DNA of 64,000 nucleotides from Pleurotus ostreatus/Saccharomyces cerevisiae fusant (lineage: Eukaryota > Opisthokonta), in contig JAMQCK010000022.1 in NCBI GenBank assembly GCA_024196135.1, positions 62,001-126,000 on the forward strand, given 5' to 3'. The position numbers were made by a program, and so were the translations under genes. A model generated the notes under the pieces. The model was given only the letters and a program-made list of their open reading frames with translations, was not told where the DNA came from and did not search any database. This document shows positions 42,936 through 54,525 of this stretch, in pieces (within the stretch, counting starts at the first letter, position 1; each line of letters starts with the position of its first letter).

Positions 42936-45085
42936 TTACGCCACTTCGAATTCCATGAAGCGTACCGGCGCATCAGCGGCTCCTACGATATCTGCAGCGC
43001 GATGACCATGAGTACGCGAAAGAGGGTGAAGACCTTACTCACATGTATTGTAGAAGTCGGTCCGAGTCATGTCCGGCACGGCGCGGGGTCCAGCGCTAAG
43101 CGGCACGCCAAATCTCTATATAACAACAAAGATTCAGTATACGTACGACCGCGCGATATAGTAGTCGAACTACCTTCGGATGGATGCGATGTCTTGGTCG
43201 TAGGCGGAGACCCAATTGCTTCGCCGTCTGCGTCGCCTCCTGCGCACCGAGCCATGTCTCGAAGTCTTGAGATGTTTCCTCGAAAACGTTGCCGAAGAAA
43301 TCGAGGGCCAACAACTGGGACGAGTGGGTTGACAGTTCGCTCGAGGGCATAGTTTTGACGTTGATTCCCTGCCAAAGGAGAACAATGTAAGCACGATTTG
43401 AGCGGCGCATTCCAATGTATGTTACTCGCCAGCATATCGGCTGCCTTGTTCAGCCGTTTCCTTCGCCCAGAGGCGTCCGTGAGGTATTTCATCGGGTTTT
43501 CAAACGTCGCGTGCCAGTTCATAGAGTACGCGAAGATGGCCGCCTGCTTGTTCTCGCGCCGAAGCAGCGGTCCCCAGTAATTCAAGACATTCTTCAACCC
43601 GATGTAGTCGGCGACATTCGAGGTCTCCACGCGATCGAAGCAGCCAGCAGTAAAAGCAGGCGCAAGGTCGCCTTGCTGGATAAGGGCCGCCAGGTCTTGC
43701 ATTTCGATCCCCGTGACGTGTATTTCGATACGGCACTGCTCTACGCGACGCGCGAAGTGGGCAAGCTGGTCTCAGACATGGACGAAGAGGCAGCCATAGA
43801 TATCCGTAGGATCGAGATTATGGCGTTTTCCTGACTCTAAGACGGCCTGTACTGGCCACCCTTGCAGCGCGTTGGCGTTGTCGCGTGTCATCCAATCACC
43901 GTCAGGCGTAAACATGAGCCTGCGCAACATTAATGTCTTATTCAGGTGCGTGTATGACGATGCGTACCTATTGGGCTGGGTAAACCCCGTCAAGTCTGCA
44001 GTAAAGGGTGCCAGAATACCCGTCGTCCTGTTCTTCGCCCAAGAAACTCGGTGTCCGGGCTGCAAGCGGGCTATGTAGCGATCACGATAGTCGACCCGGG
44101 AGGGCGCAAGCATCACGTCCCACCTGCTGGCCATGGCTATGTCTAAATCGTACTCAGACAGGAGATACGGCGCCGGCAAGGGAGTGCTTGGTAAGTTACT
44201 GAGGACCAACCGGCTTCCGCCGCGGAGGTTATAGTCGTTCAGGGGGTGCTCGATGCACGAGGAAAGCACCTGAGCGCATCTATACACTTCTGCGGCGTCA
44301 CTTGGGCGAAGAGCAGCAGAGTACCAGAGATGCAACGCAGTCTCGGCGGCGCTCTCGATGGGCTGGCCAGGAGCAAGAAGGGTCATAAGGATGAAGATGT
44401 TCCGGCAGGTGATGATGGGGTTCATGTCGTTGATGAGCACACGACACGTTCCCGTGTAGTCGTCCGGTAGGCCGTTGAGGGTCGAGACAAGGTTGCGAAT
44501 GTCGCCGGCAGCTGGGTGCTCATCGTCTGTACGAGGAAGATTGCGTCCTCATACCAGACGCACCGGCAAAGCAGAAGTCAAAGTCTTGCTGCGATGCAGA
44601 AGGACCTTCGTTGGTTGCGGCCTGGAGACAATCGATGGCGGGAACGTTGCCCCACAGATATTGGCCTTCCATTCCGAAGAGCACGTTTGGCGTTGACTGA
44701 AAGAACGCGGGCGTGCGGTGATCTTGGACCCATCCCGGTTGCCAGCTAGCTTTGTTGTACGGATGCTTGCAGTCCTCCTTGTGCTTCGGCCAGTGCGTGA
44801 CTTGGCACGGTTTTGAACAATACTGCTACCGGATCAGTCGTGCGTGCAGATAAAACATCATTGTGACCTGACCTTGGCTAGCTTGCACTGACCGTGTCGT
44901 CAGATAGCAGCGCCAGCGTCCCGGTGGAGAGTCCTCACCCTAGCGCAAGCCGACATATTGGCCACTTTCCCGCACGCAGGATTCGCGCAGCGCACGGCAG
45001 GTATCGGCTCTGCAGGCCCCGCTAACGATGCCATTTCCTGACGTCTGTTGGCGAATGCCGCTGCAAACAGACCGGAAAGCGACAT
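42936..45085 (-). CDS. MYND-type zinc finger protein with DUF4470 domain
   Basis: Probable scaffold or regulatory protein; MYND fingers bind Pro-rich peptides, and DUF4470 is a fungal/animal domain also found near dynein-assembly factors. The start MSLSGLFAAAFANRRQEMAS is followed by the MYND finger, split by introns: CANPACGKVANMSACA, CKLAK, then YCSKPCQVTHWPKHKEDC. DUF4470 begins GQYLWGNVPAIDCLQA and continues ...DIRNLVSTLNGLPDDYTGTC, RVLINDMNPIITCRNIFILM and PIESAAETALHLWYSAALRP. The long C-terminal part includes DPTDIYGCLFVHV, CFDRVETSNVADYIGLKNVL, NYWGPLLRRENKQAAIFAYS and ends YIVGAADAPVRFMEFEVA. No in-frame stop was found. It is the intact member of a tandem pair; the downstream copy is broken. 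Confidence 0.8.
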
Positions 45086-45441
45086 GGATAACAAGGTGGT
45101 CTCTACAACGGGTGAATGGGCGAGCAGCAGGGAGCGAGATTTGGGGTCAGCGCTGAAAGCGAAAGAGAAGACGTGGCAAGCGCTGCGAGGCGGCGTAAGT
45201 GCGCTCGACTCGACCTGATCCCTGATCAGTTTCCCGTCTAGACCTTGTCGTCCTACTGCATTGAGCGGCGATAGTTGCGCAGCGCAGTCATTCACTGCAA
45301 CGAGCCTAAGGTGACATGAGCAACGTGCTCATCAGCGAAGAGTGACCGATGTCTGTCAAAGGTACCAGTGATGGCCAAAACGATTCTTCAGGCGAACAAG
45401 ATGCGTGTTAGTCAAGAAGAGATCGGGCGTGTGAGATGAAA
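45086..45441. other. Intergenic, nothing recognised
   Basis: It holds the upstream region of the MYND gene and the 3' flank of the Pop4 gene, both on the minus strand. Confidence 0.4.
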
Positions 45442-46438
45442 TCAGAGTTCGATAGTCATTTTATTCTTGAACTTCCTCGTAGCACGATCAGCAGACCGAA
45501 ACCTGAACTGATTCCCGTACAGCTCGAACTCGATATAGGGCGAATCCAAGACGGTCCGCGTCGGCTGGTCCGCTTCAGCGGAGACCGTGTACATCGTCTC
45601 CGCTGTGTGCGCGGGCGGCAGGGTCGAGAAGAGGGGCAGGGTGAGGCTGAAGATCGTGTTCTCTTTCGGTATGACTGGAGCGAAGTCAGCGTGGTCCATG
45701 CGCATAGTATATGCCGACGTACGTTTGACCTTGTTCTTCCTCGTCACGACGCGGAAGGCGTTCTCGGTCTCGAGAATCACGATCCCGCCAAGTCCGACCA
45801 GATCTGCGTTCTTGCTTTGCTTGACTGGGCGTGGTTGAGGAAAGGGAGTCTCGATAAGAAGCTCAGGACGTACCGGTCAAGATAGACCCATGCAGATCTG
45901 CCTTCACGAGCTTGGCGTGCATACCGGCGGATCCTGGCATGGATTCTTCGGGTCGCTTGCCGGTATTTGGTGGCGCAAGCTCCATCAGCTCGGACATGTA
46001 GCCCATCCACAGATGGTGCAAAGGCAGGAACAGCTCGAACCTGCGTGCTTGCGTCAACAGAGCCGTCTCTTAGGGCTGCACGTTCACTACGCACCTCGAC
46101 TGCTCCTTGGTGAGCTCCCAAAGCCCGTACGCGCGCGTCTCCTTCCTGCTCATCACATTCCCGATCGCCGTCTTCTTCAAGCGCAGCTCTCGATGCTTTT
46201 GCTCGCGCGCCTTACGCTCTTGCACGAGCCGGCTTGTCCGCGCAGGATTTTCAAGCATGAGCGTGCGCCCATAGACTCGGTCATTGTATATCGCGTCGGG
46301 GTCGTTGTCGCCAGAGAGGTTGGACTTGACGTAGGAGGGCGTGTACGGCGTCTTGCTGCTGATCTTGAGCTTCTGGCCTTTGATCACAGGAAGCTCGCGG
46401 TAGACATCGAGGGTCGTCCAGGCAGGGGGATTCGACAT
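45442..46438 (-). CDS. POP4: Ribonuclease P/MRP subunit Pop4 (Rpp29)
   Basis: RNA-binding subunit of nuclear RNase P and RNase MRP, needed for 5' maturation of tRNA and for rRNA processing. The N-terminal 110 residues are basic (MSNPPAWTTLDVYREL..., RKAREQKHRELRLKKTAIGN). The conserved Rpp29 domain follows: FELFLPLHHLWMGYMSELME, KLVKADLHGSILTVRKSKNA, SLVGLGGIVILETENAFRVV, IPKENTIFSLTLPLF and FELYGNQFRFRSADRATRKF, ending KNKMTIEL. This is the Sm-like beta barrel with the usual G-G-I-V-E-T signature and the ENAF/KENT pair. Four or five exons. The start at 46438 lies about 240 bp from the divergent thioesterase gene, so the two may share a promoter. Confidence 0.93.
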
Positions 46439-46676
46439 AATAGCATGGGGGAGCAACTCGAAGGTGCTGAAGGTCTGAAGCAACCTCGATCAGCGGCGAA
46501 GGAGGCGGCTCAGGCGGACCGGAGATGCCGCCGGAGGGCGGAAGTTCGTGAGTCACAGTGTGACTCACCCTTAGTCTTGACCTATAATTGCCACCTCGCT
46601 TCGCGCCATATAAGAGCATTTTGACGGCGATTGCGAGCGCTGAGCCTTGTATCTTCCTCTTTCTCTCCCTCGAGAT

Positions 46677-47784
46677 ATGTCAGAAGTAAAGCCCATCTCC
46701 TGGTCCACCGTCGATGCGGCCTCGAAGCACACCGCGACGTTCATATTCCTCCATGTCCGTATTCGCGGCAAGGCGCCCGTGGGCGCACGTATTGACTATA
46801 TCGTGTATGATAGGGTCTAGGAGACTATGGCTTCCGCTGGACGTATATTGCCAAGTCGTTTGTGAACCAGCCTTCGCTGAGCCACGTCAAATGGGTGCTG
46901 CCGAATGCGTGAGTGTCCGCACGTCAACTGTGTAGCTGGACAAAATCCCTGAACTATCGCAGTCCATCTCGTAGCATCACGGTAAGTTGAGAGTATACAC
47001 AACTTAAGACCTCTGAGTTCTCACAATCTCTAGGCCAACGGAGGAGCGGTCATGCCTGTGAGTGCCCTACACCGACTTGTGATGAAGCCTGGGCATCGTT
47101 ATCGCTGACAAACATCGGTTTACAGGCTTGGTAAGGTCTCACAACTCTTAATTAGATAGTATATCTCCTGACGCCCGTGCTTTCCAGGTTTGACGTCAGG
47201 AATTTCGGCGTACCGATAGGGCCAGAAGACGAGGCGGGCATGCTCCATTCACGACAGGAAATTCAAGGCCTCATCGATGCAGAGATACAAGATGGTATAG
47301 ACCCGTCCCGTATCATTTTGGGCGGCCTGAGTCAAGGTACGGCCCGATGATTACAGCGGAGGAAATCTGACGTCTCACAGGTGGCGCCATGACTTGGGTC
47401 ACTGGGCTTACCAGCCCAGTCAGACTCGCCGGACTTGTCCTGCTCAGCAGTCGTCTCCCAATGCCGCACAAGGTCAAGGAGGTACGTCCTTCCCGATAAC
47501 CCTCCTCCATACCATCCGTACCAACACCGCCGCAGCTAGCCGCGCCATACGTCAAGGAGCTCCCAATCTTCGCCGCGCACGGTGACGCGGACGACCTGGT
47601 CCACATCGACCGATGCTATTCCTCGCTAAATTTCTTGAACACCGAGTTGGGGATCGGAAAGGCGTCTGCCCCTGGTCTGCCGGGGGTTGATCTGCACGTA
47701 TATGAGGGACTGGGTCATACGACGATTCCGAAGGAGTTTGAGGACTTAAAGGGATGGCTTGAGAAGGTCGTGCCCGCTGTTTGA
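46677..47784 (+). CDS. Acyl-protein thioesterase 1 / lysophospholipase-carboxylesterase family
   Basis: Serine hydrolase of the alpha/beta fold that removes palmitate from proteins or fatty acyl chains from lysolipids in the cytosol. The start is MSEVKPISWSTVDAASKHTA, then FIFLHGLGDYGFRW (oxyanion loop), VKWVLPNAPSRSITANGG, AVMPAWFDVRNFG, IILGGLSQGGAMTW (nucleophile Ser in G-x-S-x-G), FAAHGDADDLVHI (Asp) and YEGLGHTTIPKEF (His), ending GWLEKVVPAV. About 240 residues, as usual. The exon carrying part of MPAWFD is only 5 nt (GCTTG, about 47127-47131), flanked by canonical GT-AG introns; skipping it would shift the frame. The nucleophile elbow is GGLSQGG rather than the more common GFSQGG. Confidence 0.9.
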
Positions 47785-48022
47785 ATATGTATTTCCAAAG
47801 TCTGTCGTATTTGTTATTCCTCAGAAAGGGAATGAATGTATTTCTATCCAGAGGGCTTCCTGTCGGAATTGCGAGTAGGTTGGACGCGCTCACACCTCAG
47901 GGTAACAGCAACCACTGTGTTCGGGTTTGCACGTGACCACGGATGTATTTTCGGTGCCGGCGGCAGATGCCGAGTTGGTATGAACCGAATCAAGACAGCG
48001 GGGTAATAATCGAGTCGGTCTA

Positions 48023-50558
48023 TTAGTCGGCCTTCGATAGCAGAATGGGGCATTGAGACCGCTGCGGTTCCTCCTCGAGGTAAGGCGAGACGATATTGCT
48101 CATGCGCCAATGTATTGTCTTCACGCTGGGCGCCACCTTGAAGGTGTCGAGGAGTTCGACGAGGACGGTCTCTGTGCGAGATGAGCGACCGCAAAACCAA
48201 GCAGATGTTAGGCTTACTCATCTCAAGCTGCGAGAACTTGAAGCCTCTGGAAAGGGATGTATGAGAATGGACCTCGATTCGACGCACGAAGGCACTCACA
48301 TGCACGCCCGCCCACCGCCCAGGAAGGTCATTAAATGGCTGTAGATGCCTACAAAAACGAAGTACATCAGCTTGAGCGACAATTCACCACCATGTCCCCC
48401 CAACTCAGACGCACCAGGTATATGCGCCTCCGCCACCGTCTCCGGGAGCGGCGCCAGCCAGCGCTCGGGCTTCCACTCGCCCGCGTCCTCGCCCCAGATT
48501 TCCTTGTTCCTGTTCGCGTTCATGATGGCGATCATGACCATCGTGCCGGCGGGAAGGAAGACGTCGGAGAGCTCCCGGTCATCCTCGCCGATGACGGGCT
48601 TGCTGAAGGGGAGGACGACGTCCTTTCGTGCCCTGGATATGCGATCAGCGGTGGGTAGAAACCGAGAACAAATGTCTCCTCACATTCGCATGAGTTGCGG
48701 GACGGGCGGATATCTGAAAGCGAAGAAAGGCAATTCAGTATGCCAAATCTTGGACGACGGAGGAGCAAGCGCATTGCTTACAGGCGAAGAGTCTCTCGGC
48801 AGACAGCGTCGAGGTACGGGAGCGCCTCCAGCTGGTCGTACGTCAGGACGTTTCCGTACTCTTGCTTTGCGGCGCGAATCTCGGCGCGGATACGGTCTTG
48901 TACGTCGGTGTGCGTAGAGAGCAGGTGTAGAATGCGCACGAGCGCTGACGACGTCGTATCCATGGCTGCGAAGACGATCGTGCTGGCAATTCTCATTCAA
49001 TTGCATGACAGAAACCGACTGAAAGGAGTACTCACGACATCTGCGCGAGAACTTCGTCCTTCGGGAGAGGGTCATCGGTGTTCTGGTTCGCGCGGACTGC
49101 ATTACACCCCTTGATCAGAAGTGCCCTTGAGCCACCACGAAGAAAGCTCACTGAGCAAGCTCAAAATATCCTTCCCGCCCCCAATCTGCTTCTCCGCCTC
49201 CGCATCGCCGGCCTGCAGCGCCGCGACCTTCTGCGAGTATATCTCATTGCACGTGTTCCACATAACGTCCGTCATGTCGCGCAGGGCGTGCATGGTGGGC
49301 GAGGGGATGAGGTTCACGACCGCGCGGCGGAACCAGGCGGGGCCGAGGTTGTAGACGTGGGGGAGGATGTAGACGCGCGGGAGGAAGAGGCGGAACATGG
49401 TTGGGCTGTAGTTGGAGCAGTGAGTATGTGGGATGCGGCGATGTGTGTGGGGGATGTAGGAGTAAGGGGGAACAACGACCAGAAAAGACTCACATGAACT
49501 CCTTGACGCTCGCTGCGTAGGGATGCGGTACCGCGTCCGGGGCGAGCGAGTCGAACGAGTATCCGAGACCGCTGCGGCTGATCAATTCCAGCGCAGTGCG
49601 ACCCATCCAGTGAAGCATGTCAACCTCTGTGGGGCCTGTCTCTATCTTCTCCTCGAGCGTAGTGCGAAGCTGACGTCGCGATCAGAATATGAGAGCCCAC
49701 AATGAAACTGTTCCTTACAGCGTCGATGACCTCGTAGAAGAGAGGGACTAAGCAGTTATCAGTGATGTATGTTGCAGCTTGAAAGATGGCATACTCATGT
49801 TGCGCATGTGCGTCGTGGAAAAGACGGGATTCATGAGCTTGCGCTGCTTCCTGTGATGATCGCCTGCAGAATATGGGTACGGCCAAATTCCCGCGAAGGA
49901 GAAAAATATGAGGCGCACCCGTTGTCGTCAGAAGGCCCGGACCAAAGAAGACGCTGTTCGCGCTGCATTTACACACATGAGCTATCATCTCCTTGATACG
50001 CACGAGAAGCACACGCACGCGATGAACTGAGGGTGCTCTTCGAAGATGTCTTGGTCCTGCGCGAGAACGCAATTAGCACAGAGGTCTCGCCGATGTTATC
50101 AACCACTACTGACCTTGACTACGATGTGGTAAAGGGCCTTCGGATCCGCCACGTAGAGTATTCGCTCCTATAGTAGTTCCCGCTTAAGTGCTGTCCAATA
50201 TGCAAGAACAAAGAATGGACGTACTCCCATAGCGCCGGTCAATCGTACGGAAGGACCGTCTGAAAGTAGGTCTATAAGCTGCGTAACAGTGTGTTGAGGA
50301 AACGGTGCTTACAATGTGAAGCAAGCCTCTCGTGGAACGCCCAGCCGTCCACGCTGAAGAGCTGCTTGAAGTTCCCTGTATAGTCAGATTAGCTGGGCGT
50401 ACTTGAAAGGGAAAAGAGGACGAACCCGTCATAAAGGAAGCAGGAGCCGGCCCCGGTATGTTATCCAACGGCGTTCGAACCACGAAGCGCTGGAGGAACC
50501 GCCATACAGAGCGAGCGATAACGAGAGCAGCGAAGGTGAGAAACGCCTTCGCAAACAT
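48023..50558 (-). CDS. Cytochrome P450 monooxygenase
   Basis: Membrane-anchored haem monooxygenase of the ER. The N-terminal anchor is MFAKAFLTFAALVIARSVWR, followed by the proline hinge DNIPGPAPASFMTG. Mid parts include NSVFFGPGLLTTTG and DHHRKQRKLMNPVFSTTHMR (C helix), GRTALELISRSGLGYSFDSL, the I helix STIVFAAMDTTSSALVRIL, the K helix DAVCRETLRLYPPVP (E-x-x-R), WKPERWLAPLPE, and the haem loop FLGGGRACIGFKFSQLEM with the Cys ligand. It ends RSQCPILLSKAD. More than ten exons. The I helix has AAMDTTS where many P450s have AGxDTT, a small known variation. It resembles the large CYP families expanded in Agaricomycetes; subfamily and substrate cannot be named from sequence alone. Confidence 0.9.
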
Positions 50559-51743
50559 CTTGGTAGCTGGGGCCGGAGGGCGGTCGCGAAAGCCATCTCT
50601 CGAGGGTTGCTTTTATAGCTGCGACGTATCCTCTCCATGTGCCGCGGGTAGGGTGCGATGGCGATGACACTGTCCAAACGCAGAGTAATCAAACGGCCAC
50701 GCGTCTGCTCCGAGCGCAAGGCGTAGGCGAACTCTGCACTTGGCAAGTCCGTTGACAAGCGAGAACATTAGGTTGTGTCGGGCTCGGCCTCGGACTACCT
50801 CGATAGAGACCGGCCTCAAGGGTTGTGTTACCGCAGCCTCACCTCTGGCCGAAATCCGCTCCGGTGAGTCCCTCGAGGGTGGCCCTTGCCGCCATGGACG
50901 ACGCTGATGCGCCGGTGATTGGCGTTGTGACCAATGACGCGGTGATAGTGTGTGTCTATGGCGCAGACCCTGCACGGAGCCAGTTCGCCCTGGCGCTGGG
51001 GCTTCTGCGCGTGGGTATACTTGCTGCACCTCGCTGGGTGTGAAGCGTTCTGCTGATAGCACCTTGCTGTTCATTTTCGCGACTTGTTTTGGGTGGCTGT
51101 TTCGTAGGGAAGTCGAGGAGACAGACCTAGAATACTCTAATAGCTTGCCATCGCCACTCCGTTGTCATGAAAAGGCTTGAAAGTATAGAGACTGACAGGA
51201 AAGTGAAGGCGCGCCTCACGCGGTCGCAATCAGCTCATGATCCCTCTCTATCCACATTGGCCCGCCAATTTTCCCGCAACGAGGTCATATTCCGAGGCGC
51301 AGAGATACAAGACGCTGGAGTCAAAGCTTCAGATTCTGGAAGATGAAGGTTGGATTCAAGCCTGATCACTCGGCCATGTGGCGTTTCGGCGTTTGCCAAA
51401 TGCGCGTCAAAAGACCAAATATTGACTCACAGCTCAGCAGGCGGTCGTAGTCGACCTCTGAGGAGATGACGTGACCCCTCGAGAGAGAGAGAACATGCAC
51501 AAAATCATAGAAGTTGGTCTCGTGGCTCTAGCGATTGAGTGCATGCTTTTCACGAGCCCCGGAAAATGCCGACTCCCTCGTCATACTTCCGGAGTGTTAT
51601 CACATGCGAGATTCCCCCACACTTTAAACCCTGGGGACTACCTCCGCGAAGGACGCGCTACCCTTCTCTTCCTCCCATCTCGTCGGCTCTTTGCAGTAGC
51701 CTGTATATCCCTTCCTTGACTCCCTCTCTATCTTCTTGCTGCT
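50559..51743. other. Divergent intergenic region, nothing recognised
   Basis: It lies upstream of both the P450 (minus) and the SCP2-domain gene (plus), so it should contain two promoters. ORFs here (for example 50613-51074 minus) have no supporting features. The leader before 51744 is rich in CT, as in expressed genes. Confidence 0.4.
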
Positions 51744-52346
51744 ATGTCTGATCTCAAGGTCCCCGGATTTAAGGTGAGTCTTGCGCGCCACCATCGCTCG
51801 CGACCCGGTAGCTCACGCGACGATCGCAGGCCTCTGACCTCCTTGCGAACATCAGCTCGAGCTTCAGCACCTTGAGCGATGCGCAGAAGCAGGCGCAGAT
51901 GAAGAAGGTGCGTGTATTATGGCCCAGAGATCTGTGGCTATCTGACTGACCACTCCCTCTAGACGAACGGCATCTTCGAGCTGCAGGTGACGAACGCGGA
52001 CAAGCAGACCGCGACGTGGACCGTCGACATGAAGAAGACCGGGACTGTGTACAAGGGGAACGCGAAGCCGAAGGCGGACGTGACGATCATCTTGTCCGAC
52101 GAGACGTTGCAGGATCTGGCGACGGGGAAGGTGCGTACTTGCTATTACGCTGGCTGTGCATACGCTGACGGAGGCATCGCAGACGAACGGCCAGAAGGCG
52201 TTCATGACGGGGAAGCTCAAGACGAAGGGTAACATGATGCTCGCGACGAAGTTACAGGATGTTTTGAAGGTATGCCTGTCGACGTGGTCCCCCTTGCTGG
52301 CGCTTACATGTCCTTCCAGGCGGCCGATCCGAAGGCGAAGCTATAA
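51744..52346 (+). CDS. Peroxisomal SCP2 sterol-binding-domain protein
   Basis: Non-specific lipid-transfer protein expected in peroxisomes, where it would carry acyl-CoAs or sterols. Five short exons. The start is MSDLKVPGFKASDLLANISS. The SCP2 fold is seen in TNGIFELQVTNADKQTATWT, VDMKKTGTVYKGNAKPKADV, TIILSDETLQDLATGKTNGQ and KAFMTGKLKTKGNMMLATKL, ending QDVLKAADPKAKL. The last three residues, AKL, match the peroxisomal import signal PTS1 (SKL-like). About 126 residues, the normal size for a single-domain SCP2. It converges with the Etr1 gene, 215 bp apart. Confidence 0.93.
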
Positions 52347-52561
52347 GCACCGCCCTGTATTTATACCTATCTGTATACCACATGGCTATGAAGAGTGGAT
52401 TCTGACCCGTTTCCCGGCGAAGCTGGCGCGTAAGACTGTGTTCTCAAGGCTCACAAGGCAAATGACCCTAATAAAATGGTTCCGACTATCGTGGATGGTG
52501 GTGGTACAAATGCTGCGAGCTTTGATCTACATATACTTAGTCTGTTCAAATCGTACTCCCT

Positions 52562-53772
52562 TCACGCAACTTTCAACAACACCTTGCCCCCGACGTTTCC
52601 CTCCACCACGCGCCGCACGACATCCTGTATCTGCTTGCTGACCTCCGCGTCTGACGCGCCCTCGCCGCCGACTTCGATGATCTCGTGCTTCGGGACCTTC
52701 AGCCCCATGTTCGCGACCTTGCCGATGAGCTCCTCCTTTTCTTCCTTGGAGTGCGTCTTGTACCAGCGGGACTGCCAGAAGCCGCAGGAGACGAGATCCT
52801 TGAAGATGAAGAGGGAGGTCGGAAGGGACAGCGGCTGCTTCGACATGGCGCCGTAGGAGACGAGGTGCGGCTTAGTTGGCGGCTTGGCGGACAAGTAGCG
52901 CGCCATGTTGCTGGTTACGGGACCCGAGACGCAGTTGAGCGCAAGAGAGATTGGCTATGGGTAACATGAGCATCTTCCCTGGTCAACTGAGCCAGTAAAC
53001 GCACCTTTCCGCCTGTCAACTCCTTTACCGTATCCCGCAGTCCCTTGTCCGCCAGGTCGTCGTAGGTAAAGACCGCATCCGCGCCCAGCCCCTTCATCTC
53101 GTCTACCAACTTGCCGAATTCCTTCCTATCCCGTACGAAGTTGATCGTCCGCCAGCCCTGCGCCTTCGCGATCTGCACGACGAGCTGCCCAACCGCGCTG
53201 TTCGCGCCGTTCTGCAGCACCCAGTCCCCAGGCTTCAGGTCCACAAAGTCGTGCAGGAGGTTGTACGCGGTGGGCGGGTTCACGGTGAGCATCGCCGCGC
53301 CGGCCTCGGTGAGGCCCTCCGCGCGGGGCACGCGAACGACGTCCGTGGGCGCGAGGTTGCGGGAGGTGATCCAGGTGCCGGACTGGGGCGCGATGGGGAC
53401 GACCCAGTCGCCCTCAGATAGCCCCTTGACATCTGAGCCGACGGCAGTAACCTGCGCGAGGCCCTCATTCCCGCCGACGAAGACAGGCCCGTCCGTGCGG
53501 GATTGGAGGGATGCGTCGGGGCTGGGTTTGGCGGGGTAGACGCCCTCTATGACGTTGATGTCGGCGGGGTTGATGGGGGAGAGGATGTACTTGATGTTGA
53601 TGGTGCCCGGTTTCGGCGCCTCGAGTGGGGGGTAGGATACGGCGCGCAGGACAGAGGGTGGTTCGCCATTCTTCGCGTAGACGATGGCACGGTCAGCGCG
53701 CCGTGCGGACGTGGAGAACGCGCGGTATGCAGCCGGTGAGCGCGCAGCGCGGACGCGGAATGTGGCTAACAT
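52562..53772 (-). CDS. ETR1: Mitochondrial 2-enoyl thioester reductase (Etr1/MECR)
   Basis: NADPH-dependent enoyl-ACP reductase, last step of mitochondrial type II fatty-acid synthesis, which feeds lipoate and respiration. Two exons (53005-53772, 52562-52954) join to 386 codons. Residues 1-27 are a mitochondrial presequence (MLATFRVRAARSPAAYRAFS). The medium-chain dehydrogenase fold follows: YILSPINPADINVIEGVYP (with the Tyr needed for the reductase in this family), VGGNEGLAQVTAVGSDVKGL, the GDWV segment, TVNPPTAYNLLHDFVDLKPG, DWVLQNGANSAVGQLVVQIA (NADPH-binding), LNCVSGPVT and YGAMSKQPLSLPTSLFIFKD, then FWQSRWYKTHSKEEKEEL. No zinc ligands are expected or seen. The start is set by the presequence. 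Confidence 0.92.
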
Positions 53773-54440
53773 GATGGTCAATGTCGAGGAGTACGGTCTC
53801 GCGATCTCACGGCGCGCGCCGCGGATCGCCTTCGCGAATGACGTCTTCCGAGCACGGCTCTCCGGCAATCCCACCCACTCACGTGACCGTGCTACGCATG
53901 GACCCATAAAGGTAAAGGTTTTCCTGAAGTTGGGACTGGGCCGCTGGGATTCGCTACCGCGATGTGTGACAACGTAGAGGAGCTGTTGCGCAACAAAATC
54001 TTCTCCCTGAGAGATGAACTGCCTCACACATGGTAAGTACTGGAACTTCAGTCTGCGGGCATTGCTCGCGAAGAGCAGGGAGTAAGGTGACTGGCAATCG
54101 CTGCTGCAAGCTGGTCTATCAATTTCAAAGAAGGCTTCTCTTTGTTGATTCTTCAGCATGAAAATTCGTGTCTGCATTGCGCGTGTGCGGTCAACAAGGC
54201 GCGTGAACAGGAGGAGGACGTGGTGTATGAGCAGGCAGTAAGGTATCAGTGCGCTTAACCTAGGCGGAGCAGCAAAAGAGCTCGAAAGTCCGGTGGTGCT
54301 GAAAAACCGAGGGTCAGGAAGAAAGATGAAAGGGAGGAGCATATACGGTGTAGGGATATAGGCGACGTAGGAAGTAGCATACGTACTAGGACGCTTCTCC
54401 AGAGAGCTGCGAGATTACGCAAGCGACGTAGAGCAAGGGA
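53773..54440. other. Upstream region of Etr1, nothing else recognised
   Basis: No gene is supported here. An open frame continues upstream of the chosen Etr1 start to 54342, but it has no presequence or conserved residues and is probably chance. Confidence 0.4.
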
Positions 54441-54525
54441 AGACATCCCTAGGGGGGAAAGCATCCCCAGGGGGGAAAGCTAGGGGAAAGCGTAGCCCTG
54501 CGGTGGAAAGCTTCTCGCTGGTCAA
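54440..54525. repeat. Short imperfect repeats of a GGGGAAAGC-type unit
   Basis: The bases read repeated strings like CCTAGGGGGGAAAGCATCC, CCCAGGGGGGAAAGC, TAGGGGAAAGCGTAGCCC and GCGGTGGAAAGC. Four units of about 17-20 bp are recognisable. There is no ORF; a local slippage array or regulatory cluster is possible. Confidence 0.6.

Noticed and set aside
47313..47606. A minus-strand ORF over the thioesterase gene.
   Set aside because: It is a shadow of the conserved plus-strand coding sequence, which holds the catalytic motifs.
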